From Nocardia huaxiensis (GTDB lineage Bacteria; Actinomycetota; Actinomycetes; Mycobacteriales; Mycobacteriaceae): DNA of 64,000 nucleotides. A program made the translations under genes and the position numbers. Under the pieces are notes generated by a model, which saw only the letters and a list, made by a program, of their open reading frames with translations, was not told the DNA's origin and made no database searches. Of the stretch, positions 17,722 to 27,576 are shown in pieces. How positions within the stretch are numbered: the stretch's first letter is position 1; each line of letters starts with the position of its first letter. The stretch spans positions 2,294,001 to 2,358,000 of the forward strand of contig NZ_CP059399.1 in NCBI RefSeq assembly GCF_013744875.1. Direction: 5' to 3'.

Positions 17722-18042
17722 TCAGTCGCCTATGTCGTCCACGATGTCCATGGCCGCCACCTCGGCGGGTCGATCGTCCTCGCTCGCGTTCTCGTCGCGC
17801 CGCCGGCGCCGCGTCCACTCCTGGTCGAGTTCGGCCTGGATGCCGAGCCGTCCGGTGTCGTCGTTCTCCCGATTGCGGATGACCAGGTCCTCCGGCGGGT
17901 CGGCGATGTAGCGCTCGTATTCGCGGATCTCGTCCTCCTGGTCGTCGTCGCCGAGGTCGTAGTCGAGGTCCGTGTCGATGTCGTCGGTGTCGAAGACCTC
18001 GTCCATGAGCTGGTCTTCGTCGTCGGCTCGCCGGTCGTCCAT
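17722..18042 (-). CDS. Acidic hypothetical protein
   Basis: A 106-residue, strongly acidic protein not recognised as a named family. Asp/Glu make up more than a third of residues 1-50 (for example DDEDQLMDEVFDTDDIDTDL). A basic patch WTRRRRRDE follows near residue 80, then another acidic tail. No membrane segment or Cys is present. Such composition suggests a disordered protein, perhaps an interactor of a basic partner (inference). The ATG at 18042 is chosen; a GTG at 18054 is equally possible. It lies 20 bp upstream of the DUF2461 gene on the same strand, so the two may be cotranscribed. Confidence 0.6.
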   Translation of the reverse strand: MDDRRADDEDQLMDEVFDTDDIDTDLDYDLGDDDQEDEIREYERYIADPPEDLVIRNRENDDTGRLGIQAELDQEWTRRRRRDENASEDDRPAEVAAMDIVDDIGD

Positions 18043-18153
18043 TGCACCCACCACCTGTCCGCGCTGTAGCGCACCAGTAGCTAACCGCTGAGTTCGGATC
18101 CAACGCTACCGCCGCGCCCCGGCCCGAGACCAGATTGCCTTGTTTTTCACACG

Positions 18154-18187
18154 AAAAACGCCCCTCCCGGTTCGGAAGGGGCGTTTC
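18154..18187 (-). terminator. Rho-independent terminator of glmU-prs
   Basis: Read on the minus strand, AAACGCCCCTTCC pairs across a short loop with GGGAGGGGCGTTTTT, a GC-rich stem followed by a run of U. It starts about 20 bp past the prs stop, so it ends the glmU-prs transcript. Confidence 0.85.
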
Positions 18188-18206
18188 GGCAGTTAACCGG
18201 CGAACG

Positions 18207-19187
18207 TCAGGCGTTGCCGTTGAAAAGGCCGGTGACGGAGCCGTTTTCGAAGACCTCGCGGATGGTCTGCGCCAGCAGCGGGGCGATGGAGAGAACCGTC
18301 AGCGTCGGGAACTTCTTCTCCTCGTCGATCGGCAGGGTGTTGGTCACCACGACCTCCTTGGCGCCGCAGTTGGCGAGGCGCTCGGAGGCGGGGGCCGACA
18401 GGATGCCGTGGGTGGCGGCGATGACCACGTCGCCCGCACCGGCCTCCTTGAGCACCTTGACCGCGCCGGCGATGGTGCCACCGGTGTCGATCATGTCGTC
18501 GATCAGGATGCAGGTGCGGCCCTCGACCTCACCGACCACGCGGTTGGCGACGATCTGGTTGGGGACCAGCGGGTCGCGGGTCTTGTGGATGAACGCCAGC
18601 GGCGCGTCGCCCAGGTTGTTGGCCCACTTCTCGGCGACCTTCACGCGGCCCGCGTCGGGGGACACGACGGTGATGTTCTCGAGGGTGTAGTTGTTGCGGA
18701 TGTGCTCGACCAGCTGCACCTGTGCGTGCATGTGATCGACCGGGCCGTCGAAGAAGCCCTGGATCTGATCGGTGTGCAGGTCGACGGTGATGATGCGGTC
18801 CGCGCCGGCGGTCTTGAGCAGGTCGGCGATGAGGCGAGCGGAGATGGGCTCGCGGCCGCGGTGCTTCTTGTCCTGGCGGGCGTAGGGGTAGAACGGCAGC
18901 ACCGAGGTGATGCGCTTGGCCGAACCGCGCTTCAAAGCGTCGATCATGATCAGGTGTTCCATGACCCACTGGTTGAGCGGGGCCGGGAAGGACTGGAGCA
19001 CGAAGGCGTCCGAGCCGCGGACCGATTCCTCGAACCGGACGAAGGTCTCGCCGTTCGCGAAGTCGCGGGCGGTCTGGGGGGTGACGTGGACGTTGAGTTC
19101 CTTGGCCACCGCCTCGGCGAGCTCAGGATGAGCGCGTCCCGAGAACAGCATCAGGTTCTTGTGATTGTCGGTAGAGAACGCGGTCAC
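18207..19187 (-). CDS. prs: Ribose-phosphate pyrophosphokinase
   Basis: A 326-residue class I PRPP synthase making 5-phosphoribosyl diphosphate from ribose 5-phosphate and ATP. Signatures: [14 protein letters not shown] near the N-terminus, [35 protein letters not shown], the metal/phosphate site [11 protein letters not shown], and the PRPP loop [12 protein letters not shown]. Translation begins at a GTG overlapping the glmU stop (GTGA), so the genes are coupled. Length is typical. PRPP feeds nucleotide, His and Trp synthesis and, in this group, decaprenyl-phosphoryl-arabinose. Confidence 0.97.
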   Translation of the reverse strand: MTAFSTDNHKNLMLFSGRAHPELAEAVAKELNVHVTPQTARDFANGETFVRFEESVRGSDAFVLQSFPAPLNQWVMEHLIMIDALKRGSAKRITSVLPFYPYARQDKKHRGREPISARLIADLLKTAGADRIITVDLHTDQIQGFFDGPVDHMHAQVQLVEHIRNNYTLENITVVSPDAGRVKVAEKWANNLGDAPLAFIHKTRDPLVPNQIVANRVVGEVEGRTCILIDDMIDTGGTIAGAVKVLKEAGAGDVVIAATHGILSAPASERLANCGAKEVVVTNTLPIDEEKKFPTLTVLSIAPLLAQTIREVFENGSVTGLFNGNA

Positions 19188-20665
19188 GGACGTTCGCCAT
19201 CCTTTTGCTCGTCGGTTTTCTCGGTGGCCTCGGCGGCTGATTCGGCCGCCTTGGCAGCAGCGGTGCCGGGTCGCTTGCGCTGCACCCAGCCCTCGATATT
19301 GCGCTGTGCTCCACCCGACACCGCGAGAGCCCCCGGCGGAACATTTCTACGCAGCACAGTACCTGCTGCGGTATACGCCCCGTCACCCACGGTTACCGGC
19401 GCGACAAACATATTGTCGCTTCCCGTTCGCACGTGGTTTCCGATCACAGTGTGGTGCTTGTTGACGCCGTCGTAGTTCACGAACACGCTCGACGCGCCGA
19501 TGTTGCTGGACTCGCCGATGGTGGCATCGCCCACATAGGTCAAATGCGGCACCTTGGTCTTGGCGCCGATATTCGCGTTCTTGGTCTCGACGAAGGTGCC
19601 GATCTTGCCGGCCTCGCCGAGCTGGGTGCCGGGCCGCAGATATGCGAACGGGCCGACATTCGCGCCGGGGCCGATGCTCGACTTCTCGCCGTGCGTGCGG
19701 ACCACCTTGGCGCCGTCGCCGACGGTCACATCGGTGAGCGTGCAGTCGGGGCCGATCTCGGCGTCCTCACCGATCACGGTGTCGCCCAGCAGTTGTACGT
19801 TCGGCCGGATGACGGCGTCGCGCCCGATGGTCACACTGCCGTCGATCCACGTGGTGGCCGGATCGATGATGGTCACACCGGAGCGCATGTGCCGTTCCAC
19901 GATGTACCGGTTGAGCGTGCGACCCGCGTCGGCCAGCTGCACGCGGTCGTTGACGCCGGTCACCTTGGCCGAATCCACCAGGCGCGCACCGTGAACCGGA
20001 TGCCCGGCCTCGCGCGCCAGCTTCAGCACGTCGGTGAGGTACAGCTCGTGGCGGGCATTGGCGGTGTCGATGCGCCCGATCATGATGCGCAGCACCGCGG
20101 CGTCGAAAACGTATACGCCGGAATTGACTTCGGTGATGGCGGCCTGTTCCGGCGTGGCGTCGGCGTGCTCGACGATCTCCATGACCTGACCGTCGGCATT
20201 GCGCACGATGCGGCCGTACCCATTGGGGTCGTCGGGTTCGAAGGTGAGCACGGTGACGGCCGAACCGTCGGAGTAACTGCGGTGCTCGTCGAGCAGCGCG
20301 GTGAGCGTATGTCCGTCCAGCAGTGGCACATCCGCGTAGGTCACCAGCAGGTCGCCGGTGAAATCCTCGGGGACCGCGGTGAGCGCGCACTGCACGGCGT
20401 GCCCGGTGCCGCGCTGCTCCTCCTGGATGGCGAGCGGGATCTCGCGCCCGAGTTCGGCGGCTTCCTTGCCGACGGCGGTGCCGACTGCTTCCCGGTCGTG
20501 TCCGACGACCGTGATCAAATACGCGGGGTCGATCTCGTTCGCCGCATGCAGCGCGTGCGCGAGCATGCTGCGGCCGGCCAGTGGGTGCAACACCTTGGGG
20601 GTCTTGGACCGCATTCGGGTTCCGGCTCCGGCGGCGAGAACGACGACGGCGGTCTGCTGTGGCAT
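19184..20665 (-). CDS. glmU: Bifunctional UDP-GlcNAc synthesis enzyme GlmU
   Basis: A 493-residue bifunctional enzyme. The N-terminal uridyltransferase domain (about 1-235) has the [12 protein letters not shown] nucleotide loop, [12 protein letters not shown], and YADVPLL. The C-terminal left-handed beta-helix (about 260-460) has many hexapeptide repeats and carries glucosamine-1-phosphate acetyltransferase activity. The product UDP-GlcNAc goes to peptidoglycan and other envelope polymers. The ATG at 20665 has GAGGGAGATCC before it. The extended tail after residue 460 is Ala/Glu/Lys-rich, as in other actinobacterial GlmU proteins. Confidence 0.97.
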   Translation of the reverse strand: MPQQTAVVVLAAGAGTRMRSKTPKVLHPLAGRSMLAHALHAANEIDPAYLITVVGHDREAVGTAVGKEAAELGREIPLAIQEEQRGTGHAVQCALTAVPEDFTGDLLVTYADVPLLDGHTLTALLDEHRSYSDGSAVTVLTFEPDDPNGYGRIVRNADGQVMEIVEHADATPEQAAITEVNSGVYVFDAAVLRIMIGRIDTANARHELYLTDVLKLAREAGHPVHGARLVDSAKVTGVNDRVQLADAGRTLNRYIVERHMRSGVTIIDPATTWIDGSVTIGRDAVIRPNVQLLGDTVIGEDAEIGPDCTLTDVTVGDGAKVVRTHGEKSSIGPGANVGPFAYLRPGTQLGEAGKIGTFVETKNANIGAKTKVPHLTYVGDATIGESSNIGASSVFVNYDGVNKHHTVIGNHVRTGSDNMFVAPVTVGDGAYTAAGTVLRRNVPPGALAVSGGAQRNIEGWVQRKRPGTAAAKAAESAAEATEKTDEQKDGERP

Positions 20666-20773
20666 GGATCTCCCTCGGCTGCCGGTCATCGTGCTGAGTT
20701 CTGCTTTGTGCTGGGCCACAGTTGTGCTGGGTCAGCTATGTGCCGGGGCAACGATAGTGCCCCTGCTCGCGAG

Positions 20774-20844
20774 CTCCGCCGCCAGGACTCGAACCTGAAC
20801 TAACTGAACCAAAATCAGTGGTGCTGCCATTACACTACGGCGGA
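20774..20844 (-). tRNA. tRNA-Gln (anticodon UUG)
   Basis: On the minus strand the acceptor strands TCCGCCG and CGGCGGA pair, with discriminator G. The anticodon arm is ACTGA-TTTTGGT-TCAGT, giving anticodon TTG. The T-arm contains GGTTCGAGTCC. No CCA is encoded. It lies just upstream of glmU on the same strand, as in mycobacteria. Confidence 0.93.
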
Positions 20845-21034
20845 TCGAACACCGGCGGACCGTACGGTTCGCGCGGGTTACATCATCGGCATGCGCCTAG
20901 ATACTCGCACACTAGGCCGCCGAAACGCGATTCTTATGCCCGCCCATGTTGGCCCGGCGGGGTGATGCGGCTTCCAGGTCAAGTGTCTGGAACAGTTGTG
21001 GTGACAGTCGGGCGATGCGCAGGGAGGCGAGACG

Positions 21035-21703
21035 ATGGCTTCTGGTGAGCCACAGCGGGCGGTCCGGCAGCGGATGACCGGCACGCAGCGTCGCCAGCAA
21101 TTGATCGAGATCGGGCGGGCGCTGTTCGCCGAACGGGGGTATGACGCGACCTCGATCGAGGAGATCGCGCAGCGGGCGCAGGTGTCGAAGCCGGTCGTCT
21201 ACGAGCATTTCGGCGGCAAGGAGGGGTTGTACGCCGTCGTGGTGGACCGGGAGATGTCCACCCTGCTCGAGATGATCCGAACGTCGCTGACGCAGAACCG
21301 TTCCCGGGTGCGGCTGGAGCAGGTGGCGCTGGCGTTGCTCACCTATATGGAGGAGCGCACGGACGGCTTCCGCATTCTCATGCGCGATCAGCCGGTGTCC
21401 GCGGCGGAGGGCACGTACTCGAGTCTGCTCAACGAGGCCGTGAATCAGGTGGCGCACATCCTCGCCGGGGATTTCGAACGGCGCGGATTCGACACCAGTC
21501 TGGCCACTCTGTACGCGCAAGCGCTGGTGGGAATGGTTGCGACGGCGGCGACCTGGTGGCTCGACGAGCGGCAGCCGTCCAAGGAAGTGGTGGCCGCGCA
21601 CCTGGTGAATCTGTGCTGGAACGGTCTGACCCATCTGGAGTCGGACCCGAAGCTGGCGTCGGAATGGCCCAGCGGCAAAGGGCTATCGAACCCATCGGTC
21701 TGA
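21035..21703 (+). CDS. TetR-family regulator (Rv1019-like position)
   Basis: A 222-residue TetR protein. The helix-turn-helix is at about residues 18-65 (LIEIGRALFAERGYDATSIE, then AQVSKPVVYEHFGGKEGLY), with a helical C-terminal domain. GGGAGGCGAGACG precedes the ATG. In M. tuberculosis a TetR gene sits between glmU and mfd in the same relative place, so this is probably the positional equivalent (recalled synteny). Targets and ligand cannot be read from sequence; no clear palindrome was found in the 190-bp upstream gap, which holds nothing else. Confidence 0.88.
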   Translation: MASGEPQRAVRQRMTGTQRRQQLIEIGRALFAERGYDATSIEEIAQRAQVSKPVVYEHFGGKEGLYAVVVDREMSTLLEMIRTSLTQNRSRVRLEQVALALLTYMEERTDGFRILMRDQPVSAAEGTYSSLLNEAVNQVAHILAGDFERRGFDTSLATLYAQALVGMVATAATWWLDERQPSKEVVAAHLVNLCWNGLTHLESDPKLASEWPSGKGLSNPSV

Positions 21704-21845
21704 AATATTCGGTTCACGGCGCCGGAACTGGACAGTTAGCCCATGAATTGCGGTGGAGGACGGGTCGAATGCTCGAATCGGCTGGCATCCTGCCGTCGGA
21801 TGGTACGGTTCACCCATCCTACGTGTGCTGTTCGAACTGCGGTGT

Positions 21846-21881
21846 CGGTCTACTTCGGGATGGCGGTCTACTTCAGGATGG
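21846..21881. repeat. Tandem 18-bp direct repeat upstream of the ScbR-like gene
   Basis: CGGTCTACTTCGGGATGG (21846-21863) is followed at once by CGGTCTACTTCAGGATGG (21864-21881), differing at one base. The pair ends 24 bp before the start codon of the ScbR-like regulator. A further inverted pair, GGATGG at 21798 and CCATCC at 21814, lies just upstream. These may be operator half-sites. Confidence 0.6.
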
Positions 21882-21905
21882 CTGGTGTGATGACAGGCGG
21901 ATCTG

Positions 21906-22553
21906 ATGGCTAGGCAAGCGCGTGCGGAGATCACCCGCGATTCCGTGCTTGCGGGTGCGGCCGATGTCTTTCTGCGACTTGGCTACGCGAACGCGAGCCT
22001 GTCCGAAATCATCGCGCAGTCCAATGTGACCAAGGGCGCCTTGTACTTTCACTTCGGGTCCAAGGAAGAACTGGCCCGCGCGGTGGTCGATCAGGGCAAT
22101 GAGCGACTGATCAGCGCCTGCCAGGGATTCTTCGATCCGCGCGTGCCCGCGCTCGAGGCATGCATCGGAATCACCTACGTGGTGGCGGATCTGACCATGA
22201 ACGATCCCATGGTCGGCGCCATGCTGAAACTCACCCATCAGATCGGTGATTACCGCGGCGCGGCCGGCGACAACATCGCCAAGACTTGGGGCGAAACGCA
22301 CCGTTTGCTCGCCGAACGCGCCATCGCCCAGGGCGATTTGAAGGCGGATCTGGATCCGGAGACCATCGGCCTGCTGCTGCAGGAGATGACGACCGGCGTC
22401 CATATCGTCGCCGTCTCAACGGAATCCATCGACCAGATGGCGACCCGCATGGAACGGGCCTGGTTCTTCCTGCTCCCGTCCATCGTCCCGGACGAGAAGG
22501 TCGCGTACTTCCGCGAATTCGCGGCGCGACGCCTGCGGCGCTACGTGCAGTAA
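21906..22553 (+). CDS. ScbR/gamma-butyrolactone-receptor-like TetR regulator
   Basis: A 215-residue TetR protein of the autoregulator-receptor type. The N-terminus (MARQARAEITRDSVLAGAAD, then NVTKGALYFHFGSKEELARAV) closely follows the ScbR/ArpA pattern, including the VTKGALYFHF recognition helix. The C-terminal domain (about 80-210) would bind a butyrolactone-like ligand. No butenolide/AfsA-type synthase gene is adjacent, so it is an orphan receptor in this window. Tandem repeats at 21846-21881 may be its own operator. Downstream is a GC-rich hairpin region, then a convergent gene. Confidence 0.85.
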   Translation: MARQARAEITRDSVLAGAADVFLRLGYANASLSEIIAQSNVTKGALYFHFGSKEELARAVVDQGNERLISACQGFFDPRVPALEACIGITYVVADLTMNDPMVGAMLKLTHQIGDYRGAAGDNIAKTWGETHRLLAERAIAQGDLKADLDPETIGLLLQEMTTGVHIVAVSTESIDQMATRMERAWFFLLPSIVPDEKVAYFREFAARRLRRYVQ

Positions 22554-22565
22554 TCCAAACTCTAT

Positions 22566-22598
22566 GGGGTTCTCAGGGGCTTCGCCCCCGAACCCCCA
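22566..22598 (+). repeat. 33-bp GC hairpin repeat, family B copy 1
   Basis: The element begins GGGGTTCTCAGGGGCTTCG and ends with a C-run; its inner part AGGGGCTTCGCCCCC folds on itself. An identical 33-bp copy in reverse orientation lies at 45058-45090. It sits just after the stop of the ScbR-like gene. Confidence 0.85.
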
Positions 22599-22640
22599 TT
22601 GATAATCAGGGGCAGGCCCCCGGACCCCTCGAGCCTGGGG

Positions 22641-22674
22641 CAGGCCCCGAACCTCTTTTCGGGGTCGGGGCCTG
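22641..22674. terminator. Hairpin between convergent genes
   Basis: CAGGCCCCGA (22641-22650) pairs with TCGGGGCCTG (22665-22674) across a 14-base loop, followed by TCTCGTTTG. It lies between the convergent ScbR-like and Gln-rich membrane protein genes and can serve both. Confidence 0.65.
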
Positions 22675-22722
22675 TCTCGTTTGAGAACCGGTGTCGCGCT
22701 TGCGCTCCCGCGCTTTTCGCGG

Positions 22723-23787
22723 TTACTTGACGGCGGCCTTCCATTTGGCCAGGGCCTTGTCCAGGAGCAGCTGGGCGTCGGCGGCGTTGTAGTCGTTGCT
22801 GTTGGCCGAGTACTCGAACAGCCAGAAGCGGTCGCCGTCGTAGGCGATGTAGCGCAGCGCCTTGGCCTGGCCGGTGCCGACCACGGCGGTGAGTTCGTAG
22901 CCGACCAGGCCGTCACCGATGGTGGTGGTGTCGATCTTCTTGTAGGTGAGGCGCATGTCCTCGTAGAGCACGACCGGGCATTTGGTGAACGTGTCCTTCT
23001 CCCGGTCGAAGTCGTTCTTGGCCTGGGCGGCGGTTTCCAGCTGGGCCACCGTCTTCACCTTCGCGCCGCCGCTGGAGCCGCTGCGGCTGAACAGGGAGCG
23101 GCCCTCGAGGATCGGGTCGTAGTCGACCGGGGTCGCGTATTGGCGTAGGAGCGTGGTGCATTCGGGTGATTCGCCCGACGTCTTGTTCGGGTCGTCGGTT
23201 TCCTCGTCCTTCGGCTCGGTCTTCACCTTCCAGCCGACCGGCAGATCCGACTCGGCCAGCACCATGGCATTCAGCTGCGCCTGCGTGGTGGTGCCGGACC
23301 CGCTCGTGGTGGTCGACGCGGCGGTGCTGCCCGCAGGCGTGGAGGTTCCGGGCGCGGCCTGCTCGTCGTCGCCGCCGGTCATCACCAGCGCCACGACCAC
23401 ACCCACCACCAGCACCAGCACGACGACCAGCGACAGCACCAGAATCAGCCGATTCTTGTTGGGCGGCACCGGCTGTGGCGGGAACTGCTGTCCGGGGTAA
23501 CCCTGCTGCGGCGCGAACTGCTGCTGGGGAGCGAACTGCTGCTGCGGCGCGAAGCCTTGCTGCGGGTGGTACTGCTGCTGGTCGGGCGTGAAGCCGGGCT
23601 GCGGGGCGTACTGCTGCTGCGGCGGGTAGCCGCTCTGCGGTGGCGCGAATCCTTGCTGTTGCGGATCGAATCCGGGCTGCGGCGTGCCGTACTGGCCATA
23701 GCCTTGCTGCGGTTGACCGGCGGCGGGCTGCCAGCCGCCGTACGGGTCGGGCTGACCGTTGTTCGGCGGCATGGGCGGTTGTGTCAT
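22723..23787 (-). CDS. Gln/Pro-rich single-pass membrane protein
   Basis: A 354-residue protein not assigned to a named family. Residues about 1-120 are a Pro/Gln/Gly/Tyr-rich low-complexity tail with repeated short units (such as QGFAPQQQFAPQQ). One membrane helix follows (about 123-146, LILVLSLVVVLVLVVGVVVALVM), then a Ser/Thr linker. The external domain (about 185-354) includes two Cys (CTTLL and KCPVV) that may pair. The layout, disordered cytoplasmic N-terminus plus sensor-like outer domain, is common in actinobacterial envelope proteins. Its position beside mfd recalls LpqT near Rv1016c, but I see no lipobox. Confidence 0.7.
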   Translation of the reverse strand: MTQPPMPPNNGQPDPYGGWQPAAGQPQQGYGQYGTPQPGFDPQQQGFAPPQSGYPPQQQYAPQPGFTPDQQQYHPQQGFAPQQQFAPQQQFAPQQGYPGQQFPPQPVPPNKNRLILVLSLVVVLVLVVGVVVALVMTGGDDEQAAPGTSTPAGSTAASTTTSGSGTTTQAQLNAMVLAESDLPVGWKVKTEPKDEETDDPNKTSGESPECTTLLRQYATPVDYDPILEGRSLFSRSGSSGGAKVKTVAQLETAAQAKNDFDREKDTFTKCPVVLYEDMRLTYKKIDTTTIGDGLVGYELTAVVGTGQAKALRYIAYDGDRFWLFEYSANSNDYNAADAQLLLDKALAKWKAAVK

Positions 23788-23958
23788 GGCATCCCTCGGC
23801 CCGGATTGTCGCGGTGTCAGCGGGTCGAATCCCCGGGCGCCGTCCCCCCGCCGCGACAATTGTTAGCACAGCCCGAGCCGTGAACTTCACCTGTCATCGG
23901 GTAGCACTAGACTCGGTTGGCCGTCCGAATCACTGCTCTGTGCTCAGGAGTCTGCCCC

Positions 23959-26900
23959 ATGCCCACGCATCGTCCACCTCTGGCGGGACTGGCCGCGGTG
24001 GCCGGTGCCGATACCGCTCTGCGGCAGGTCACGAACCTGATCGGGCGCGATTCGGCCATGCTCGTCGCACCCTCGGCCGTGCGGCCGTTCGTGGCCGCGA
24101 GCATTGCCGGGCAGAAACCGCTCGTGGTCGTCACCGCCACCGGGCGCGAGGCGGATGACCTGACGGTCGAGCTCACCGAGATCCTCGGTGACACTGTTGC
24201 CCTGTTCCCCTCGTGGGAGACGCTGCCGCACGAGCGCTTGTCGCCGGGCGCGGACACGGTCGGCAAGCGATTGCAGGTGCTGCGGCGGCTGGCGCATCCG
24301 CAGGATCCGGTCCATCCCGAGCCGCTGCGCGTGGTCGTGACCACCGTGCGCTCGCTCATGCAGCCTATGGCGCGCGGGCTGGGCGATATCGAACCCATCG
24401 TGCTGCGCGCCGGGGCCGAGTTCGACTTCGACGAATTGCTCACGCGCCTGGTGGAATTCGCCTACGAGCGGGTCGACATGGTCGGCAAGCGCGGCGAGTT
24501 CGCGGTGCGCGGCGGCATCCTCGACCTGTTCCCCTCCACCGCGGATCATCCGGTGCGCGTGGAGTTCTGGGGCGACGAGGTGTCGGAGCTGCGCGCCTTC
24601 TCCATCGCCGATCAGCGCTCCATCACCGATGTGCCGGTGGATCTCGTAGTGGCCCAGCCGTGCCGGGAACTGCTGCTCACCAACGACCTTCGCGAGACCG
24701 CCGCGCAGGTCGCCGCCGAGAATCCGGCCGACGCCGCGCTGGTGGAGATGCTGGAGAAGATCGCCCAGGGCATCCCGGTCGAGGGCATGGAAGCCCTGCT
24801 GCCGGTGCTGCAGCCCGGCGAGCTGCAACTGCTCACCGATGTGCTGCCCGCGGAAACCCATGTGCTGCTGTGCGATCCGGAGAAGATCCGCACCCGCGCC
24901 GCCGACCTGGTGCGCACCGGGCAGGAATTCCTGGAAGCCTCGTGGACGGCGGCCTCCTTCGGCGGGGCCGCGCCGCTGGGCGCGCACGGCCTGGATCTGG
25001 CCGCCTCCTCCTATCGCGGCCTGGATGTGGTGCACGCCGATGCGGAGAAGCGCGGCCTGCCCTGGTGGACGCTGAGCCCGCTGGCCGCCGACGACCCGGA
25101 CGAGATCGTGCTGCCGGTGCTGTCCGCACCCTCGGCGCGTGGGTCCGAGGAACTGGTCGCCACCATCTTCGCGTCGCTGCGCGCACACGTCTCCACCGGT
25201 GGCCGCGCGGTCATCGTGGTGGCGGGGCACGGTACGGCACACCGCATTCTGGAACGGCTCGCCGATGCCGAGGTGCCGGCGGCCGAGCTCGAGGCCGGTG
25301 CGGAACCGGTGCGCGGGCTGGTCGGCGTGCTGTGCGGTTCGCTGCACGACGGCATCGTGTTCGACGACGCCAAGCTCGTCGTCATCGCCGAATCCGATCT
25401 GACGGGTAACCGCGTCACCGCGCCGGGCGAGGGCAAGAAGCTACCCGCGCGCAGGCGCAATCAGGTCGATCCGCTGGCGCTGAGCGCCGGTGACATGGTC
25501 GTGCACGATCAGCACGGCATCGGCCGCTTCGTGGAGATGATTGAGCGCACCGTCGGCGGCGCGCGCCGCGAATACCTGGTCATCGAGTACGCGCCCAGCA
25601 AGCGCGGCCAGCCGGGCGACCGGTTGTTCGTGCCCATGGACTCCCTCGATCAGCTCTCCCGCTATGTGGGCGGTGAGATGCCGAGCCTGTCCAAGCTCGG
25701 CGGCTCCGACTGGCAGAACACGAAACGCAAGGCGCGCAAGGCCGTTCGTGAGATCGCCACCGAACTCGTGCAGCTCTACGCTGCCCGGCAGGCCGCGCCC
25801 GGTCACGCCTTCGGCCCGGACACCCCGTGGCAGCAGGAGATGGAGGACGCGTTCGCCTTCACCGAGACCGCCGATCAGCTCTCCGCCATCGCCGAGGTGA
25901 AGGCCGATATGGAGAAACCGGTCCCGATGGACCGCGTCGTCTGCGGTGATGTCGGCTACGGCAAGACCGAGATCGCGGTGCGCGCCGCCTTCAAGGCCGT
26001 GCAGGACGGCAAGCAGGTCGTGGTGCTGGTGCCGACAACCCTGCTGGCACAACAGCATCTGCAGACCTTCACCGAGCGCATGGCCGGATTCCCGGTGACC
26101 GTGAAGGGGCTGTCCCGCTTCACCGACGCCGCCGAATCCCGCGAGATCCTCGAGGGCATGGCCGCGGGTGACGTGGACATCGTGGTCGGCACGCACCGGC
26201 TGATCCAGACCGGCGTGCGCTGGAAGGATCTCGGCCTGGTCATCGTCGACGAGGAGCAGCGCTTCGGTGTCGAGCACAAGGAGCACATCAAGGCGCTGCG
26301 CACCCACGTGGACGTGCTCACCATGTCCGCCACGCCGATTCCGCGCACCCTGGAGATGAGCCTGGCGGGCATTCGCGAAATGTCGACCATCCTCACTCCG
26401 CCCGAGGAGCGGCATCCGATCCTCACCTATGTGGGCGCCTACAACGACAAACAGGTCGCCGCGGCCGTGCGTCGTGAGCTGCTACGCGACGGCCAGGTGT
26501 TCTACGTGCACAATCGTGTCGCCTCGATCGACAAGGCGGCCAAGCGGATTCGCGATCTGGTGCCCGAGGCGCGGGTGGTGGTCGCGCACGGCCAGATGAA
26601 CGAGGACATGCTGGAGAAGACCGTCCAGGGTTTCTGGGAGCGGGAATTCGACGTGCTGGTCTGCACCACCATCATCGAGACCGGCCTCGACATCTCCAAT
26701 GCCAATACGCTGATCGTGGAACGCGCCGACGCCCTGGGCCTTTCGCAGCTGCACCAGCTGCGCGGCCGCGTCGGGCGCAGTCGCGAACGCGGATACGCCT
26801 ACTTCCTGTACCCGCCGGAAAAGCCGCTCACCGAAACGGCTTACGACCGTCTGGCCACCATCTCCCAGAACTCCGATCTGGGTGCGGGTATGGCCGTCGC

Positions 26901-27576
26901 CATGAAGGACCTCGAAATCCGCGGCGCCGGAAACGTGCTCGGCGCGGAGCAGTCCGGCCATGTCGCGGGCGTCGGCTTCGACCTGTACGTGCGCCTGGTC
27001 GGCGAGGCCGTGGAAGCCTACCGCGCCGCCGCCGACGGCCGTCCCATCACCGTGGACGAGGAGGTCAAGGAGGTCCGCATCGACCTCCCGGTCGACGCGC
27101 ACATCCCGCCCGACTACATCGCCTCCGACCGCCTGCGCCTGGAGGGCTACCGCAAACTGGCCACCGCCCAGGACGATTCGGCCCTGGCCGCCGTGGTGGA
27201 GGAGTTCGTCGACCGCTACGGCCCGCTGCCGGTCGAGGTGGGTCGCCTGGTCTCGGTGGCGAAGCTGCGCCTGCTGGCCCGCGAATACGGCCTCACCGAA
27301 ATCGGCGTCACCGGAACCACATTGAAGGTGTCCCCGCTGCAACTGCCCGACTCCAAGCAGTTGCGCCTCAAACGCCTCTACCCGAATGCCACCTACCGCG
27401 CCGCCACCGGCATCGTGCAACTCCCGCTGCCCCGCGTGGAAGACAGCGTCGGCGCGGCGCGCGTCCGCGACGTCCAACTGCTCCAGTTCGTGGCCGACCT
27501 CCTGCTCGCCCTGGACGGCAAAGCCCCCGGCGCGGTGGACATTCGAGTGGAAACCGAGGTGACCGCCGCCCGATGA
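23959..27576 (+). CDS. mfd: Transcription-repair coupling factor Mfd
   Basis: A 1205-residue DNA translocase that releases RNA polymerase stalled at lesions and recruits UvrA. Domains in order: a UvrB-like N-terminal part (about 1-350), the CarD-like RNA polymerase-interaction domain (about 500-590, [17 protein letters not shown]), the RecG-like helicase with [30 protein letters not shown] and QLRGRVGRS, and a C-terminal TRCF domain. The ATG at 23959 is preferred because AGGAG lies eight bases upstream; a GTG at 23917 has no such site. mazG overlaps its stop by ATGA. Confidence 0.97.
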   Translation: MPTHRPPLAGLAAVAGADTALRQVTNLIGRDSAMLVAPSAVRPFVAASIAGQKPLVVVTATGREADDLTVELTEILGDTVALFPSWETLPHERLSPGADTVGKRLQVLRRLAHPQDPVHPEPLRVVVTTVRSLMQPMARGLGDIEPIVLRAGAEFDFDELLTRLVEFAYERVDMVGKRGEFAVRGGILDLFPSTADHPVRVEFWGDEVSELRAFSIADQRSITDVPVDLVVAQPCRELLLTNDLRETAAQVAAENPADAALVEMLEKIAQGIPVEGMEALLPVLQPGELQLLTDVLPAETHVLLCDPEKIRTRAADLVRTGQEFLEASWTAASFGGAAPLGAHGLDLAASSYRGLDVVHADAEKRGLPWWTLSPLAADDPDEIVLPVLSAPSARGSEELVATIFASLRAHVSTGGRAVIVVAGHGTAHRILERLADAEVPAAELEAGAEPVRGLVGVLCGSLHDGIVFDDAKLVVIAESDLTGNRVTAPGEGKKLPARRRNQVDPLALSAGDMVVHDQHGIGRFVEMIERTVGGARREYLVIEYAPSKRGQPGDRLFVPMDSLDQLSRYVGGEMPSLSKLGGSDWQNTKRKARKAVREIATELVQLYAARQAAPGHAFGPDTPWQQEMEDAFAFTETADQLSAIAEVKADMEKPVPMDRVVCGDVGYGKTEIAVRAAFKAVQDGKQVVVLVPTTLLAQQHLQTFTERMAGFPVTVKGLSRFTDAAESREILEGMAAGDVDIVVGTHRLIQTGVRWKDLGLVIVDEEQRFGVEHKEHIKALRTHVDVLTMSATPIPRTLEMSLAGIREMSTILTPPEERHPILTYVGAYNDKQVAAAVRRELLRDGQVFYVHNRVASIDKAAKRIRDLVPEARVVVAHGQMNEDMLEKTVQGFWEREFDVLVCTTIIETGLDISNANTLIVERADALGLSQLHQLRGRVGRSRERGYAYFLYPPEKPLTETAYDRLATISQNSDLGAGMAVAMKDLEIRGAGNVLGAEQSGHVAGVGFDLYVRLVGEAVEAYRAAADGRPITVDEEVKEVRIDLPVDAHIPPDYIASDRLRLEGYRKLATAQDDSALAAVVEEFVDRYGPLPVEVGRLVSVAKLRLLAREYGLTEIGVTGTTLKVSPLQLPDSKQLRLKRLYPNATYRAATGIVQLPLPRVEDSVGAARVRDVQLLQFVADLLLALDGKAPGAVDIRVETEVTAAR

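Noticed and set aside
17063..18103. Long start for the DUF2461 gene to 18103
   Set aside because: The extra 134 residues are Arg/Gly-rich and overlap the acidic gene in another frame. Family similarity starts at 17701.
23460..23720. CAG/CTG-rich stretch considered as a CRISPR-like or regulatory repeat
   Set aside because: It encodes the Gln/Pro-rich tail of the membrane protein at 22723-23787. The units are irregular and have no spacers.
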